NCBI GenBank assembly: GCA_000310025.1
Contig: FN649727.1
Span: 2,066,816-2,130,815, forward strand
Length of the DNA stretch: 64,000 nucleotides
Reading direction: 5' to 3'
Source of the DNA: Ectocarpus siliculosus
Taxonomy: Eukaryota > Sar > Phaeophyceae > Ectocarpales > Ectocarpaceae
Shown piece after piece: positions 1 to 12,700 of this stretch. The number at the start of each line of letters is the position of its first letter. Position 1 is the first letter of the stretch. The translations under genes and the position numbers were made by a program. The notes below the pieces were generated by a model. That model searched no databases. It was not told the origin of the DNA and saw only the letters and a program-made list of their open reading frames with translations.

Positions 1-2312
1 GGACGGCCGTCGGGGGAGGCTTACGTGGTTTTCGAGACGGAGGAAGCCGCCAAGGAAGCCCTGAAGCGGGACAAGGACAAGATCGGTGAGCGGTGGATCG
101 ACATTTTCGAGGCAACAAAGGGTGAAGTCTATTCCATGACGGGCGGAGGAGGGAAGAAAGGAGACCAGGGTGGTGTGTCTTTCGACACCACGGACAGTGC
201 TTACACTGGCGTTGTTCGGATGCGCGGTCTGCCGTTTGAGGCTACAAAGTCGCAGATTAGAGCGTTCTTCGATGGTATCAACGTCAAAGAGTCCAACATT
301 TTCATTGTCACCCGCCCCGACGGAAAGGCCTCGGGGGAGGCGTTTGTCCTCTTTTCGACCGAAGCAGAAGCAGAGAAGGCGCTACTGAAAGACAAGGAGA
401 AGCTCGGTGACCGATGGATCGACCTCTTCGCCACCAACAAGGGTGCGCTATACCAACGCGTTGGTGTTGGAGTCAAGATGGCGGCCAAGCCAGATGCGGA
501 GTTCCGTGGCGTCCTGCGCATGCGTGGACTTCCGTTCGCCTCTGGTGTCGAGGAAATACGGACATTTTTCCGCGGCTACAAGGTACAAGAGCACGGCGTG
601 TTCGTGGTGAACGGAGGGGATTGGCGCCCAACGGGAGAGTCGTACGTTCTCTTTGACTCTGAAGATGAGGCCGAGCGTGCGTTTAAAGCCCTTGACAAGC
701 AGAAGATCGGAGACCGCTGGATCGAACTGTTCCGTTCAACTAAGGGTGACCTCTACACGGCCACAGTCCGCAGCACCGTCCTGGGCATGGAGCGAGGTGG
801 CGCGATGTACGGGCGGGAGCCCATGACCTGCGTGAAGCTGAGGGGACTGCCGTTCAACGTGACCGAGAACAACATCTTCAGCTTCTTCGAAGGACTCACG
901 GTGATAGGCAGCTTCATCTGCAAGGACGTGATGGCGCGTCCTACGGGCGAGGGATTTGTGGAGTTCGCGACGGTTGACGACTGTCAGCTCGCCATGAGCA
1001 GGAACCGTGAGTCCATGATGGACCGCTATGTGGAGGTGTTCGCTACCAGCAAGGAGGACGTTCTTCAACAAATCGGTGCATCTGGGACGGCAGCCAACGG
1101 CGGAAACCGAGGCGGGGGTTACGGTGGCGGCGGAAATGGGGGAGGGAGAGGATATGGCGGCGGTGGTGGACAGGTAGGTTTGGTTGCAAACCTAGATGTA
1201 GATGTGCAGTCCACGCCGGTATCCTATACGTTTCTATGAAGATCAGAACATTGACGTTCTTTCAGGCCGCGGTAGACTCAATAGGAATCATGACAGGGTT
1301 CGTGGCCTCCTCAGCCTGAACGCGGGGGAGTCTGCCACCTCAAACTAGTGTGGGGCGGTTCCACCCGAACGGGCACTTTTCATGAACCAGAGGAGCTCTG
1401 CGAATATGAGAGGGTTTTAGCCTCGAACTACCCTTCTTACGGTCAAATTTAACTGACCCCTTGCTGGATCATCAAGAAGCGTCCGCTTGGTTCACGAGTA
1501 CGCAACGTTGAATATTCAAGCAGAAAATTACAAATTACAACACACCAGCTACACAGATATACGCAGTAAGTACAATATCATGAGTACGAGCGGAGTATGG
1601 ATCTCTGCAACAGGGGGCATCGATCAATGTTGGATTTGTTTTTGGAGGTGGCTGTACCCGTATGGACTATGGAGAGAGGGCTCGAGCTGCCAAGCAAGCC
1701 ATATCTCCGAAATTCTAATGGCTGCCCAAATTCTGGTTCGATCTCACAAAATCATGGCGATCGGTTGTTTATGGCTGCCTGCCGCTAGTTTCTGGGCGGT
1801 CGACGCCTCTCATGCATGGCATGTTGCTTCGAGCACGACCTTAGCCTTCCACACGCGCTCTCTGCCAAGGGCCGGAGTCGAGAAGGGCCATCTTGAGCTA
1901 GATGGAGAGGGTCCGTGGGCGTTAAAAGAATAACTTCTGAATTCCGACGTTCGCCCTGTCTTCGAGAGATGTTAACATTGACGACCATGCGCCTACGGTT
2001 GCTCAGGTCGGTGGTGGTGGCGGCGGCGGCGGCTATGGCGGATACGGGCAGTATGGCGGGGGAAGAGGATACGGGGTTGGTGGGCACCGCCCATCGCCTG
2101 GTGGATATGCATCATACGGAGTCAGGGCCGGAGGAGGCGGTGGAGGTGGCGGCGGTGGTGGTGGCGGGGGCGGCGGCTTTGGTTACGGCGGAGGCGGCGG
2201 CGGAGTAGTCGGAGGGCCTGTTCCTATGGGCGGCTACGCACAGATGGCCGGCGGGCAGCAGTTCGGAGGTTATCACAGAGATAGAAGGGACGACAGAAGG
2301 GACTTCCGCTGA
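1..2312 (+). CDS. hnRNP F/H-like RNA-binding protein, four RRMs plus Gly-rich tail (5' partial)
   Basis: The frame is open from base 1, so the 5' end lies outside the window. Exons are <1-1173 and 2007-2312. The donor follows CAG at 1173 and the acceptor CAG ends at 2006; both are phase 0. The protein carries the end of one RRM and three further RRMs, at about residues 60-140, 165-245 and 265-350. Each has a quasi-RRM RNP2 of the form RxRGLPF and an RNP1 of the form GEAFVLF or GESYVLF, followed by a repeated DRWIELF-type segment. This is the signature of hnRNP F/H and ESRP-type splicing regulators that bind G-rich RNA. The tail is GYGG/RGG-like low-complexity sequence continued by exon 2, ending in RDDRRDFR before TGA at 2310-2312. 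The likely role is nuclear pre-mRNA splicing or mRNA binding. The 833-nt intron shows no further convincing exon. The gene converges on the dynein gene, with 279 bp between the stop codons. Confidence 0.85.
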
Positions 2313-2591
2313 GCTTCGTGTACAGTCAAGATCTCTGAAGCTTCTTTCTGAACGAAGATACCCCGGCGTCGACAAGACGAACACGCGTTGTTTGGCGGCA
2401 ACCAAGTGTTTCATATAGGCGTGGGGGTACACGTAAAAATCAGGACGGAGGATTACATTTTTCGTGTTGATTTGTTTATTGCATCCGTCTCCATGTACGT
2501 CGCGTTTGGCTTTTTTACTGACAAGTCATCAGTGAATTAAATTAACAGTTATTTTCGCAACACTGGTTAATCGATCTACAATGCCTTTTCT

Positions 2592-5500
2592 CTACATATC
2601 CGACTGCATCACTAGGGCAACGCCGGCCACCACCCACTTTCGAGCGGGGTCAACTGTACGGAGGCCCGCCAAGAAAACGTAGTGTGGCCCACGGTTGGAC
2701 GTGAGATATACAGGGCAGTCATACAGGCCCCTTTCTCCGCGCATGTACCCCACCGAAGTCGGCGTCCATGCATCCACTACTGGCACGGCCTTCACGTAGA
2801 CAATAGGTAGCCACGACATCAGGTCCTTGGGGCGCGAGTCGGCTAGATGGCCTTCCGACCGCACTATTTCCTCCACAGTTTCCTCAGCCGCTCTCCTCTC
2901 TGCTATTAGCCTGAGCCGTGCTGAAATGTCCTCCATTTCCTCCTCGTCTTCGTCTGCCTGCTCGATTTGCACCAAGGCCCGACATCCACAACTTAGGCAA
3001 CAAGTTGGCAGCATATTTTTCGGAAATCTCGCAACACACGCGAAGCACAGGAGCGCGGTCTTGCGGTGATCATGACTTACAAAAGTGTTGATGCCACTGG
3101 GACTCACCTGGCCGCAGCGATTCCACCTGGCACCTTCAATGAAGAATCCGTTAACCAATGCACCCTGAGGTGGCAAGGCTCCGACTGCCGCGGTTTCCTC
3201 GGATGTTTCCATGCATGTCACCCGGGTCTCCACAGTTATTTTGTCGAGGGGCAAGCCGAGCTTGCGAGAAGTTACTTGCTTTAAGGCTGTTAGAAATGCC
3301 GTTGGGTTAAAAAGTCCAGGGAGCCACAACGGGTTCGGAAGTGTTGACAACTTTGCTGTCCACCGCCGAAGAAGCCCTACCCGTTCCACTAGATCCGCCA
3401 GCCACGACGACAGAGTTTTTCGCGATGGCCACGCGTGTCGTTCCCACGAGCAAGTGCTATACAGGTCACGCCCTGGCACCTGTTTCAGGCGGGGGGGGGT
3501 GTAATCATTGTCGTGCATGCCGTACAATAATCGTTTGACCGTTGACCACGCGTCCATGGTTCTCACAGGACCGATCATCGGTGGCCAATCGTTCCTTCCT
3601 ACTTTGCCAAAGGTGGCTCAAAAATGTCTTTCCTACATGTAGTATCGATGTCACTTCTCGCCTTTTCAACCCACTTCTTATTCCCCAGTACAGCTGCCAT
3701 GTTCTCCTGGTTATTCATGCCTCAAACATCTCTCTGTACCTTCCTTCTACTTTTGCCAGCTCAGTCATGTACATTTCCCTCTCCTTGTACAACGGACATT
3801 CCGCAACTACAAGAACCCGGTCTTCGCACTCGGAGCCGTATATTCACATTTGAACCTGTCTTCATCGTCTGGACTGCCTTCCTAAATCTTCGTCTGCGTT
3901 CTCGAAGGCCCGCGTCTCCAGTCCTAAATTTGACCTTCAGCTTTGTCCCTGATTCCATTACTAGTAGTCCATGCAGGTACTCGAGGCCTATTCCTTCTTT
4001 CAATATTCCGTACACATCTAGACACTCCTCATCCTTGGCTTTCCTGGATCGATTCCGTTCTTCTCTCTCGGCAAAGCAACAGATACGTATCTTCGTCTTG
4101 AGCCCTCTACAGGCCTACCGTTTCCACTTTGCCATTTTCAAACCCCTTCGATACATCCTTTACAATCTTAGCCCACTTGGGCTGTCTACCCTTCTTCTTG
4201 TTTGCCCACTTCGCCTCCCAGGCTATTCATGACAACCTCTCCTCTCCCATATCGTGCATACGGGGGGGGGTCCCCAGAAAGTTGTTCTACCGTCGCACGA
4301 CTGGACTGCTGTAGCAAAGCAAGTTCAGTCAACTACTGGTAGTAGTTCAGGTCGCGTCATAGGTTGTTTTCGAGAAGCACCCTCAGTCTTCCACGAGGTG
4401 GTTCACAATAAAGCGTATGAAATCGATTTTGACGTACCTCATTTTTGGCAAGGGCTGTTTGCAGATCTTCCATCGCTTGAGTCATGTTAAGCTGACCGTC
4501 CATTCCTTTCACAAGCTCTAGAAGAGAACGCTTCAGTTCGAACAGGAGAACATTCATTCGACTGCACTCTTGAACTGCTACCACCACGTAGGGACCCTGG
4601 TCCGTGTCGAGGAGACTTCTCGCCTGCATTGGGGGAAGCGGAAAGGGGGTGAGAGGGTGAGAGCACGCCAAAAAGACAGCAGCACCATCTAACTAATAAT
4701 AGCGCTACCATCAAACTCGATCTCCTCAAGGATTGCTCTCCCCCGAAATTTGTACTTTGTTTCTAATAGAACAAACCAACCTTAAAATTAAAGTTGTTTT
4801 GCAGACGCTGGGTACCACGACAACAACAACCACAGGGTATTCTGGAGATTATCGCGACAAATCAATTTATAGGTCGACAGCGCTTCAAACATCTACAGGC
4901 TACCACCCTGTTTTGTGGGTTGAGGTCAAAATCTACGGCGTGGAATTTATCTAAGCATAGACTGGTTGAATTCGAAAGTCGGGCGGACAGCACGCTAGAA
5001 TTAACAAGCTGATCTTACAGTGCATGTCCACATAATTCGGCGGTCTGCAGTTCACGCATACCTGTGCTTCGATGGCGTTCACGTCGAAACTTGTTGGCAG
5101 GGAAGGTAGGAGACGCTGTCGAATAGAGTCTGCCGTTGTGAAACTGGGTACTACCGTACCTCCAGTTGCTGTGGAAGCTGCGCTTGAATCATCTTCCTCG
5201 TGCTGTCTGCTTGCAGTGCTACCGGCACCCACAGTCTCCAACCTTGTTTGGGGAAACATGGACAGAAACTCTCATCAGCATATAAGCGGGGCTCCCGGAT
5301 GGTGATAAGATGTCGAGGGAACGCAACTTTCCGATAGAGTACCACCCACCCACCTCAAGAACGCAGCAAATATCTCATCCGCAGCGTTGGTCAGGTATCC
5401 AGTTTCTGCGTTCGCTGGCATCCCGAACATGCCCGGCGTCTCTTCCGGCAGGGAATTCTTGATATGCACGCTATAGAGGTGGTGATCCATGCCCTCTGGC

Positions 5501-8500
5501 TCGGGGGCAGCGAATCCAGGTGCTAGCGGTTTCCCCTCGAAAATCCCTTGATCAAATATTTCCTGCAGACGGAGGAATAGGACGTAAATGCGCGTGTCCG
5601 GGTGACTACACATTCCCGATTTATCGTACCGAGTTGGGGGTTGCCGAGGTCGCTTCCCCGGGATAGAGGTCCAGCATAGACAAGCTTTGCGCTGTCGTTG
5701 CAACATTCGCAAACATCTCTTTGAGGTATCGCACCATCTTTGCCTTCGATCGTTCAAGCAGATTATCATGTCGAGGCAAGCACTAGACTGTTTGAGAGAG
5801 GATCATCATCACTCTTTTTACCCTTGGCATCTGGCGGCGAAGATCGTGAGCGCCATTTCTTTTACACATGTGTGCCCAACAGTGGATACTGGATATTGTA
5901 GGCGGTGTGTAGTTTTTCCATTTGCCTGAACAGCGCTCTCCACCCCTTTCTAGTAGTAACCGTCGGCTGTTGATGAATCGAACAAGAAAGCTTTGGACGG
6001 AACCGGCGGCTAACGTGGGTTATTCTTTCTTTCACTCGAGGGTGAGTCAATATTTGCGTACCCTCTCGTGAATGGGTCACCTCGAGGGCTTTCCGCCTCT
6101 TCCTCGAAGTTAACACGTGTTTGAGAACTCACCTCCAGGTAGGATGTCGTTACTCGACGATCGAAGAAGTCAGTGATGTGACCCCCGTACATGATCTCCC
6201 CGAAGATGTAGCGCAACTCCTGCCAAGGTGCACCGCGTCCGTCCGCGGAAACGGCTGCTTCCCAGTAGCTGTGGAGGATGTTGGCGCAAATGTTGAGATC
6301 CCCTGCTGCAAACCCGTAGGACCGCGACCAACCCAGCTGCCCGAAGCGTCGACGACCCAAAACAAGTGAGTGGAAGAAGCAGAGCCCGAAGAGACAAGCT
6401 CTAAACTCTTTCGCTGCCGTACATGAATCAAGCTTCTCCTGATCGAACATTGCCCAAGATCGCTGCAGGTTTGACCGTAGATCTGCAGGTGCCTCGTTGG
6501 CTACCTTCAGGCAAGACTGGAGACACGAAGTAACAACGAAGGCACAGGTTGGCAGGTGGCCTCTCGGTCGCACACAGAAAAAGTCTATTAACAACGTTTC
6601 CTGCTTAATGTCGTATCACGTCGAATATTCAAACTTAAATTAACGCCACGTGTGATATCACCTGGAGGAGAGCTTCTGGCATATTTTGCATCGTGGGTAG
6701 TGGAGGGGGCTCTGCTGAGAGGAAGCACCGGAACGTCTCGTTGACCTTGCCACTAATCCCCTCGAGCGTCAAGACCAATGTGGGTAGCCACGACTGCATG
6801 AGGTGAACGTTTTGCAGCATGACCCACCCACCCTTTTGCCCGAACTTCTTTATCGTGCGCTCCGCCTTAGACTCTTGGCCCTGACCTGAGAATCGGATAT
6901 ACATGTGTCCATCGGAAAAATGTAGCATCAGCATGTGCATCCCGTGGTGGATCATAACGTGGTGACCGCGTGCAACAGAACCATGGCTTGCCCATCACAA
7001 AAAAATACTTGGTAAGCTCTCTCACCCATTGAGGTATTGGACAGCATCTCGTTGGTCGTGCTGATATTCATCTCTCGCCCTAGACCTTCAACCCACGCTG
7101 CAGGATCCATGCCAGGAAATAGGAGAAACAAGATTGGCGTAGACGCCGAGCTATCTTCGTACACACTCCGCATGGAAAACGGAGGCTGAGCGACAAAATT
7201 TTCGCCCAAGACTTTTGAGACGAATTTGCGAAGGGCGAACGTTATTCTATCAGGCCGCAGCACCCGAAGGATGCACAGAGTCTGAATCTCTCCGGCTGTG
7301 GCGAAGTCTCCCGGCAACGGATCTTCTTCTGGGCAAGGGCTCTCGTACCAATCTACCCATTCCTCGGCGAACATAACGAATTTGGCAGCAATTTCTTGGA
7401 ACACGGCATTTTCCTCTCCGAGGCGCTCCAAACCCATGAAGCACCTCCACGTGTGTTCCGGTAGTATTCTGAATGAGTCGAAAGAAAAGAAGAGGGAGGG
7501 AGAGCATACTTGTGCAGCCTGGGCTAGTTTGAAGAATCATCCAGAGCTGCATCGGCATAGAGAGAGCTTAGGATGGTCTGTTCGTACACCCGGAGACCCA
7601 AAAGATGACAACCAAGCATCGAATCGGCGTCGAGACATCCATCCCTACAATCACCGAAATGACGGTTATGCTGTACCCTCTGCATATACTTATGGCAGTA
7701 GCAACGGCCAACGGCTAAAGCTCATTGTATTCTAAAATCGAGCATAGTATTGTTGTCACCTGCGTGCCTCTTGTGGATATACAACCGAGTCTCCGCTTGG
7801 TTGGGGTGAAATGAAAGCTTCTGTTGCACTCCGCCCACCGCTGTCTCCATGTCTCAGTATTCTAAGAGCAATTAAGCTGGCCACAATGAGTTTGTCCTTC
7901 TCCACCAGCCCGCGTCGCACGTAGTTGAATACCACGAGTGTGATGCGCGCTTGCAGTCGAGGAATCTTGGCCAAGAGCTGTAAGATGAGCGGCGGAAGGA
8001 AGCAGTCAGCTCTCAAGTTTCAGGGCGCGCAGCGTGTTTGTCCCATGTCAATAGCTGCAAGGCGGACAAAAAAAAAGCTTGACCCACCGTGTCTCGCGCA
8101 ACAGGGCTTTCGTCATTTTCTTCCATGCGCAGGAAGTTGCCGACGCCCCCGACGCTTTTCCGCGCTTGGTCTTCACTCAATTCGATCGATTGCCGCATCA
8201 AGTCCTGATTCCAAATCAACCACCCGTGGAAAGGAAATTGAGAAATTGAGACATCGTGCTTTTGGAACTTGTTCGCACAGCTTCTATTGGTTATTGGGTA
8301 GACGACCACAGCATGCACCATACCTGGTTCCACCCGAAAGATTGCACCCGCGATTGTCGTTTCTTTCGGGGTGCCGACCCGTCGTTGTTCACCGATCCTT
8401 GCTTCTTCCCGCGAGCTTCCTCGTTCACCAGGTCTATTCCACACTGGAGGAAACATATATTTGAGCATTTAGGGTGTGTCAGGTTCGAACAGGAAGGAGA

Positions 8501-9701
8501 TGTACACGTTAAGTTAAGGTGGACATGGCAGTTCTTCAGAATGAGGCTACACCATCGTTTGTTGAGTCTTCAGAGTATTTTCTGCTCAAGGTTGGACTCG
8601 AATGCAACCCAAGAGTTGTTGCCAGTCTGCGCGTATCTGACCTGGAAGATCGCCACGAAGGCGTTCAGGCTGTACACGTAGAGAGAGTTCATCTTGTGAA
8701 GATCAGTGATAACAAAGTAGAGCAGGCTGCCTCTCCTCGCGACGTCCCTGTATTCCTCGGATAGGAAAATGATCTTCTCGGTTGCCACCTGATGTGAGGG
8801 ACACAAAACCACAAGTAGATATGAAGTTGTACCAAAACTAAGGCCGTTCACTCTTGTTGCAACGGATGCATTTGTGGTAATCTCGTCAGTGCGCTAGCAG
8901 TAGTGTTACCAGCTTACTATCTACTGTTAGATGGCACGCACCTTCATCTCAGCCAACTTTTGGGTAATTCCTTTGCTCAGTTTCTTCGACTCTTCCAGTC
9001 CTTCCACAAGGGCTCGATCTTCCGTGACATCGCCAGAAGACTCGGTCAAGCGCAGAAGGATATCATCCTCTAGCTCTCGTATGCGTATCTGGATCGCGGG
9101 GTCAAATGGCATTCTTCGTGAGAAGCGTGCTGTCGGCTGCACAGCAACAGCAAAATCGCTTGGGATCCGTACGCATACTCCTATCTACTAGCAGTCCTAT
9201 TCAAAATCTTACTAATTGTGGACGACCCAGCGATGTCTACCCAAACGGGCTAGACCAACAACGTGCCTTGAACTGGTTTTGCTGGTGGAGGAGAGCTGTC
9301 CTGTGTGCAGCCAAGTCTGGCCTCTCTGTCTTGATCACGACGGCCAAAAGCTGATCCTCTAGCCCCGTCGGGGTGACCATGAAGTTCACAACTGTTGTCT
9401 CCGCCTGGACTTCTGGGGGGTAGTGTGGATTCGAGAGCTTGGTGTGCAGGAACATCCTAAAGTCGGGGTGCTGCTCAACCTCATCATCACCCAGCAGAAT
9501 GACACTGCGGTTGCCTCTCCGGGTGAAAGCCCTAGTGACAACTGGCAGAACAATGGGGTCAATGGACTCGCCCATGTTTTCAATGATCACCGAAAACCCT
9601 CGTTCCATCGCCTCTTGAAGCCTACGAAGTAAGTCGTTCTGGCCAAGGCGCAGGATTTGAAGGTTCTGGGATGCCTCCTTCAGCTTTAACCAGGTGATGC
9701 C
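2592..9701 (-). other. Dynein exons 55-67: AAA5-AAA6 and C-terminal domain
   Basis: Exons: 9701-9267, 9088-8942, 8788-8642, 8204-8088, 7977-7760, 7444-7026, 6885-6662, 6504-6133, 5562-5354, 5242-5062, 4623-4438, 3479-3108, 2957-2592. Recognisable blocks are [42 protein letters not shown] across the exon 60/61 junction, [41 protein letters not shown], and FIEGARW near the end. A Ser/Thr/acidic, probably disordered stretch interrupts the C-terminal domain in exon 64, and an acidic helical insert opens exon 67. Intron 55 has a GC donor. Intron 66 is 150 nt, in frame and stop-free. The join between exons 59 and 60 is shorter than in relatives, so one exon may be missing there. Confidence 0.88.
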
Positions 9702-12700
9702 CTTTCGAGTGGAGCAAAACACAGGCAGCGTTAGTGTTGATGGTTGCATACAATGCTAGCGAATGCTAGCGCAATCAACAGCACGCACAACGTAGGAAAC
9801 ATGAGGCATATAACGACCACGCACACCATGTTGTGTGTGTGTGCACCATCACGTTTATTCTGGACGTCGAGTTTTTCTCCGCTCGGTATGTTTTGGGACG
9901 CACCAGCCCGGGTCACACAGGAGGAAGGCCACACAAGAATGCTCTCACTTCATCTTCATCTGCGCTGTTTGCGTGTGAAGTGTTGTCGCGAGACGAGAGT
10001 CACCCGTTTCTTTCCCTCGTCGGTTTGTTGTGTAAATGCGAATGATTCCCTATCACCATGTGTTGAACATAATTTGGGAAAGTTCTCAGTTCGGGCGACT
10101 GCGCCGGGATTCAAAATCACGTCCTACACTTCAGAAGGTTGAGGATAAAAACTGTATGCCAGGAGTATCTTGACGAATGCCAAGAACACACTGACACCCC
10201 TATACTCTGCAATGCCTGGTTGCATACCTGAAGCTGTGGATCAATTATGAGAGGCCAACGCGCACAGTTGTCCACGATTGCTCCATTTTCTGACGACACA
10301 GGATCAGCGGGTAGTCCTTGGGAGTTCCACTTGGCGATCTCGGCTTCGTTCGTCAAAACACGTAAAGGGTCAGCTGCAGCGCTCATGGGCATCGGACCGT
10401 TGTTTACGGATTTTGCCATGACCGGGAGCCACTGCTCTTTCACCAACTGCTCCCGGAAAGGTTTGGTGAAGGGACCGACATAGCTGAGGAATGCGCTTGC
10501 GACAAGAACATCACCGACAAGATTTTCCTTCTCCTCCCTCAACGTTTTCACTCCTGTTGCCCAGCGCTCCGTCTCTCCTCCCAGGCTGGACACGAGGCGC
10601 CTCGCCAGCTCTATCTTGGTCTTTCCCCGCTCATACGTGGCTTGCGCCTCTTGCTTTTCGCCCTCTGCCCTCTCATACTCGGCGTTCAAGATCGCAAGTG
10701 TTGCTTCCAGCTGCGATAAGCGTGCTCTCACCTTGCAAATAATTCCATATGAGTAGTCATTGTTAAACGCTCTGAAGACACGGGTTCGAGCAATACTTAA
10801 GGAGGCACTCTTTTGTGATGTCCTGCTTTCAGCCTCTTGACATGTCACTTGCAAATTAATAATGGTACCTCTATTTGTTTGTAATATGGTGAAGGCAAGA
10901 ACAACAACAACCTATTTTGTAAGCAAGTCAACCCACCTCCCCGAGCTCGTTATTTGCGGATTCAAGCTGGTCGTTCGCTTCCTGAAGGGCTCGTCGCTTA
11001 GGCTCCACTGTCCGCACTATGTCATAGTACTGGACGATGTTGAGCACCCAGGAGCAAAGACCTGCAGCCGCAGAGTTTCGTTTCTCGATGACTTCCACTC
11101 TAAAGTGCTCCAGGTCAAGGAAGGGCCTAACTTCGCGGATATTGATTTCTGGCACCGATCCGTCGTCCACGGCTCCTTTGAACTCCTGTCGATTTGTCCA
11201 CGAAAGAAGGACACTAATTAAAACAGGCGAACATTTTGTCCGAAAAGCTCGTTACAGCAGGGTTGGGAGTAGTTGTAACAAGCCTCCTCTTCATGCACAC
11301 TATGCACGGCAGAAAGTTGTCCCTCTCTCTGTTGCGGGCATTCGTCCTCGCGGCCGGACTGGAGAACCCGTGGAATTGTGCGCATACCGCAGAAGACAAG
11401 GACAAAACTGCATAATCTCTTTGCTTCCCAAACAAGGGCAACGATTTCTCTAGCCTGAAACCTCTCGCGACGACTGAACGAACAAGTACTGCCTCTTCCG
11501 CCGTCGCGAGTTGGTTGATGACAGACCAAACCTTCAGCTCTTCCAGGAAGCCGTTGATATTTCCCAGCAGCGACTTTTTCACGCTGTCCCACGTGCGATC
11601 CTTATCTCGGACCTTGCCGGTCTGCTTGCTCACCACTACGTTGTCGCTGAGGGTCGCCAGTAGCACCTACAGCAGTGGTTCAGAGAAATGTACGAATAAC
11701 CCACAAAATATTTGGCACGACACAAGAGGGCAACTGTTGCGGGTAGTGCTCCGGGCTATGAAACCCCCATCCAACCACTGCAAGTCCAAAACTCGCGGTA
11801 CGCACACGGGCGACCGCAGAATATGACATTGTAACACCACGCGACCAAAAGGTCGCCCCCCCGCAAGACACCCACCATGCATGCGATGAAAATGTCCACC
11901 ACGCCAGGAGGAGGAACACTCATAGTCTTGCACTGTCCTAGCTGGGATTTATCCAATGTATCCAAAGCACTCATGGCCGCGAGCACTGCAGGTTCTGCCT
12001 TGGCGAGGTCGTTTTCGGCATCCGCCTGCTTCCGTGATACCTCGTTCTGAATGATGGCCACCTTGTCTGCCTCGATGTTGGCATTTTCTGTCTCTCGCCC
12101 AACCCCTTCCCGTTCCATCCGCACCTACCGTTTGGGTGTAAGTTCTTCGCGTGAGCTTGGTATATTTCCTTGTGGATAAGTAGCATCGCCCTGTTTCACA
12201 ACTGCAGGGTCAACGTGACCGAACGTCGTGGGTTCAAAACTTGACGATATGAGGAAGGTTCGTATCAATCGTGGCTACAAAGATGAGGATGGTTGAGGTT
12301 CATCCACAGAGTACCATGACATCGACATAAGGACCCACCTGGTCGGCCATCTTGTCCGCCTGGGCGCGTTTCTCCTCTGCGGAAGCAAGCATCACCTGCC
12401 GACCGAAAAAATCCCAACACAACAACGTCTCAGGCATTATTATCGATGACTACAGCGGTGGTGCTCTTAAGTGAATGGAAACGAAAAACGTTCCACTCAC
12501 TTATACAATTTCCTGGATGGACCAAGATGCACAGGATTGAATTTCGAGAGAAGTCAGCAACGCACACGCAGCTATTGCCGGGCAATGGGCAACCTTAGCC
12601 CCGAGGTTCCTTCGTAAGACGTTCCTCTTTAAGACTAAACCACGGTAGCTAAAATATTTTACCTTGAGATTTTCTTCAAGATTTGCCACGGCCTCTGCTG

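Noticed and set aside
201-1071. Antisense and alternate-frame ORFs over the RRM exons
   Set aside because: They are shadows of a strongly conserved coding frame.
25-1239. The ATG at 25 as the start of the RRM protein and 1239 as its end
   Set aside because: The frame and the RRM homology continue to base 1, and a donor at 1174 leads to a Gly-rich exon at 2007-2312 that continues the same low-complexity tail.
1487-1933. A 148-codon plus-strand ORF in the RRM gene intron
   Set aside because: No homology, unremarkable composition, and it lies wholly within the intron.
2592-3578. A single 328-codon minus-strand gene
   Set aside because: It is the dynein C-terminus read through intron 66 and past the acceptor of exon 66.
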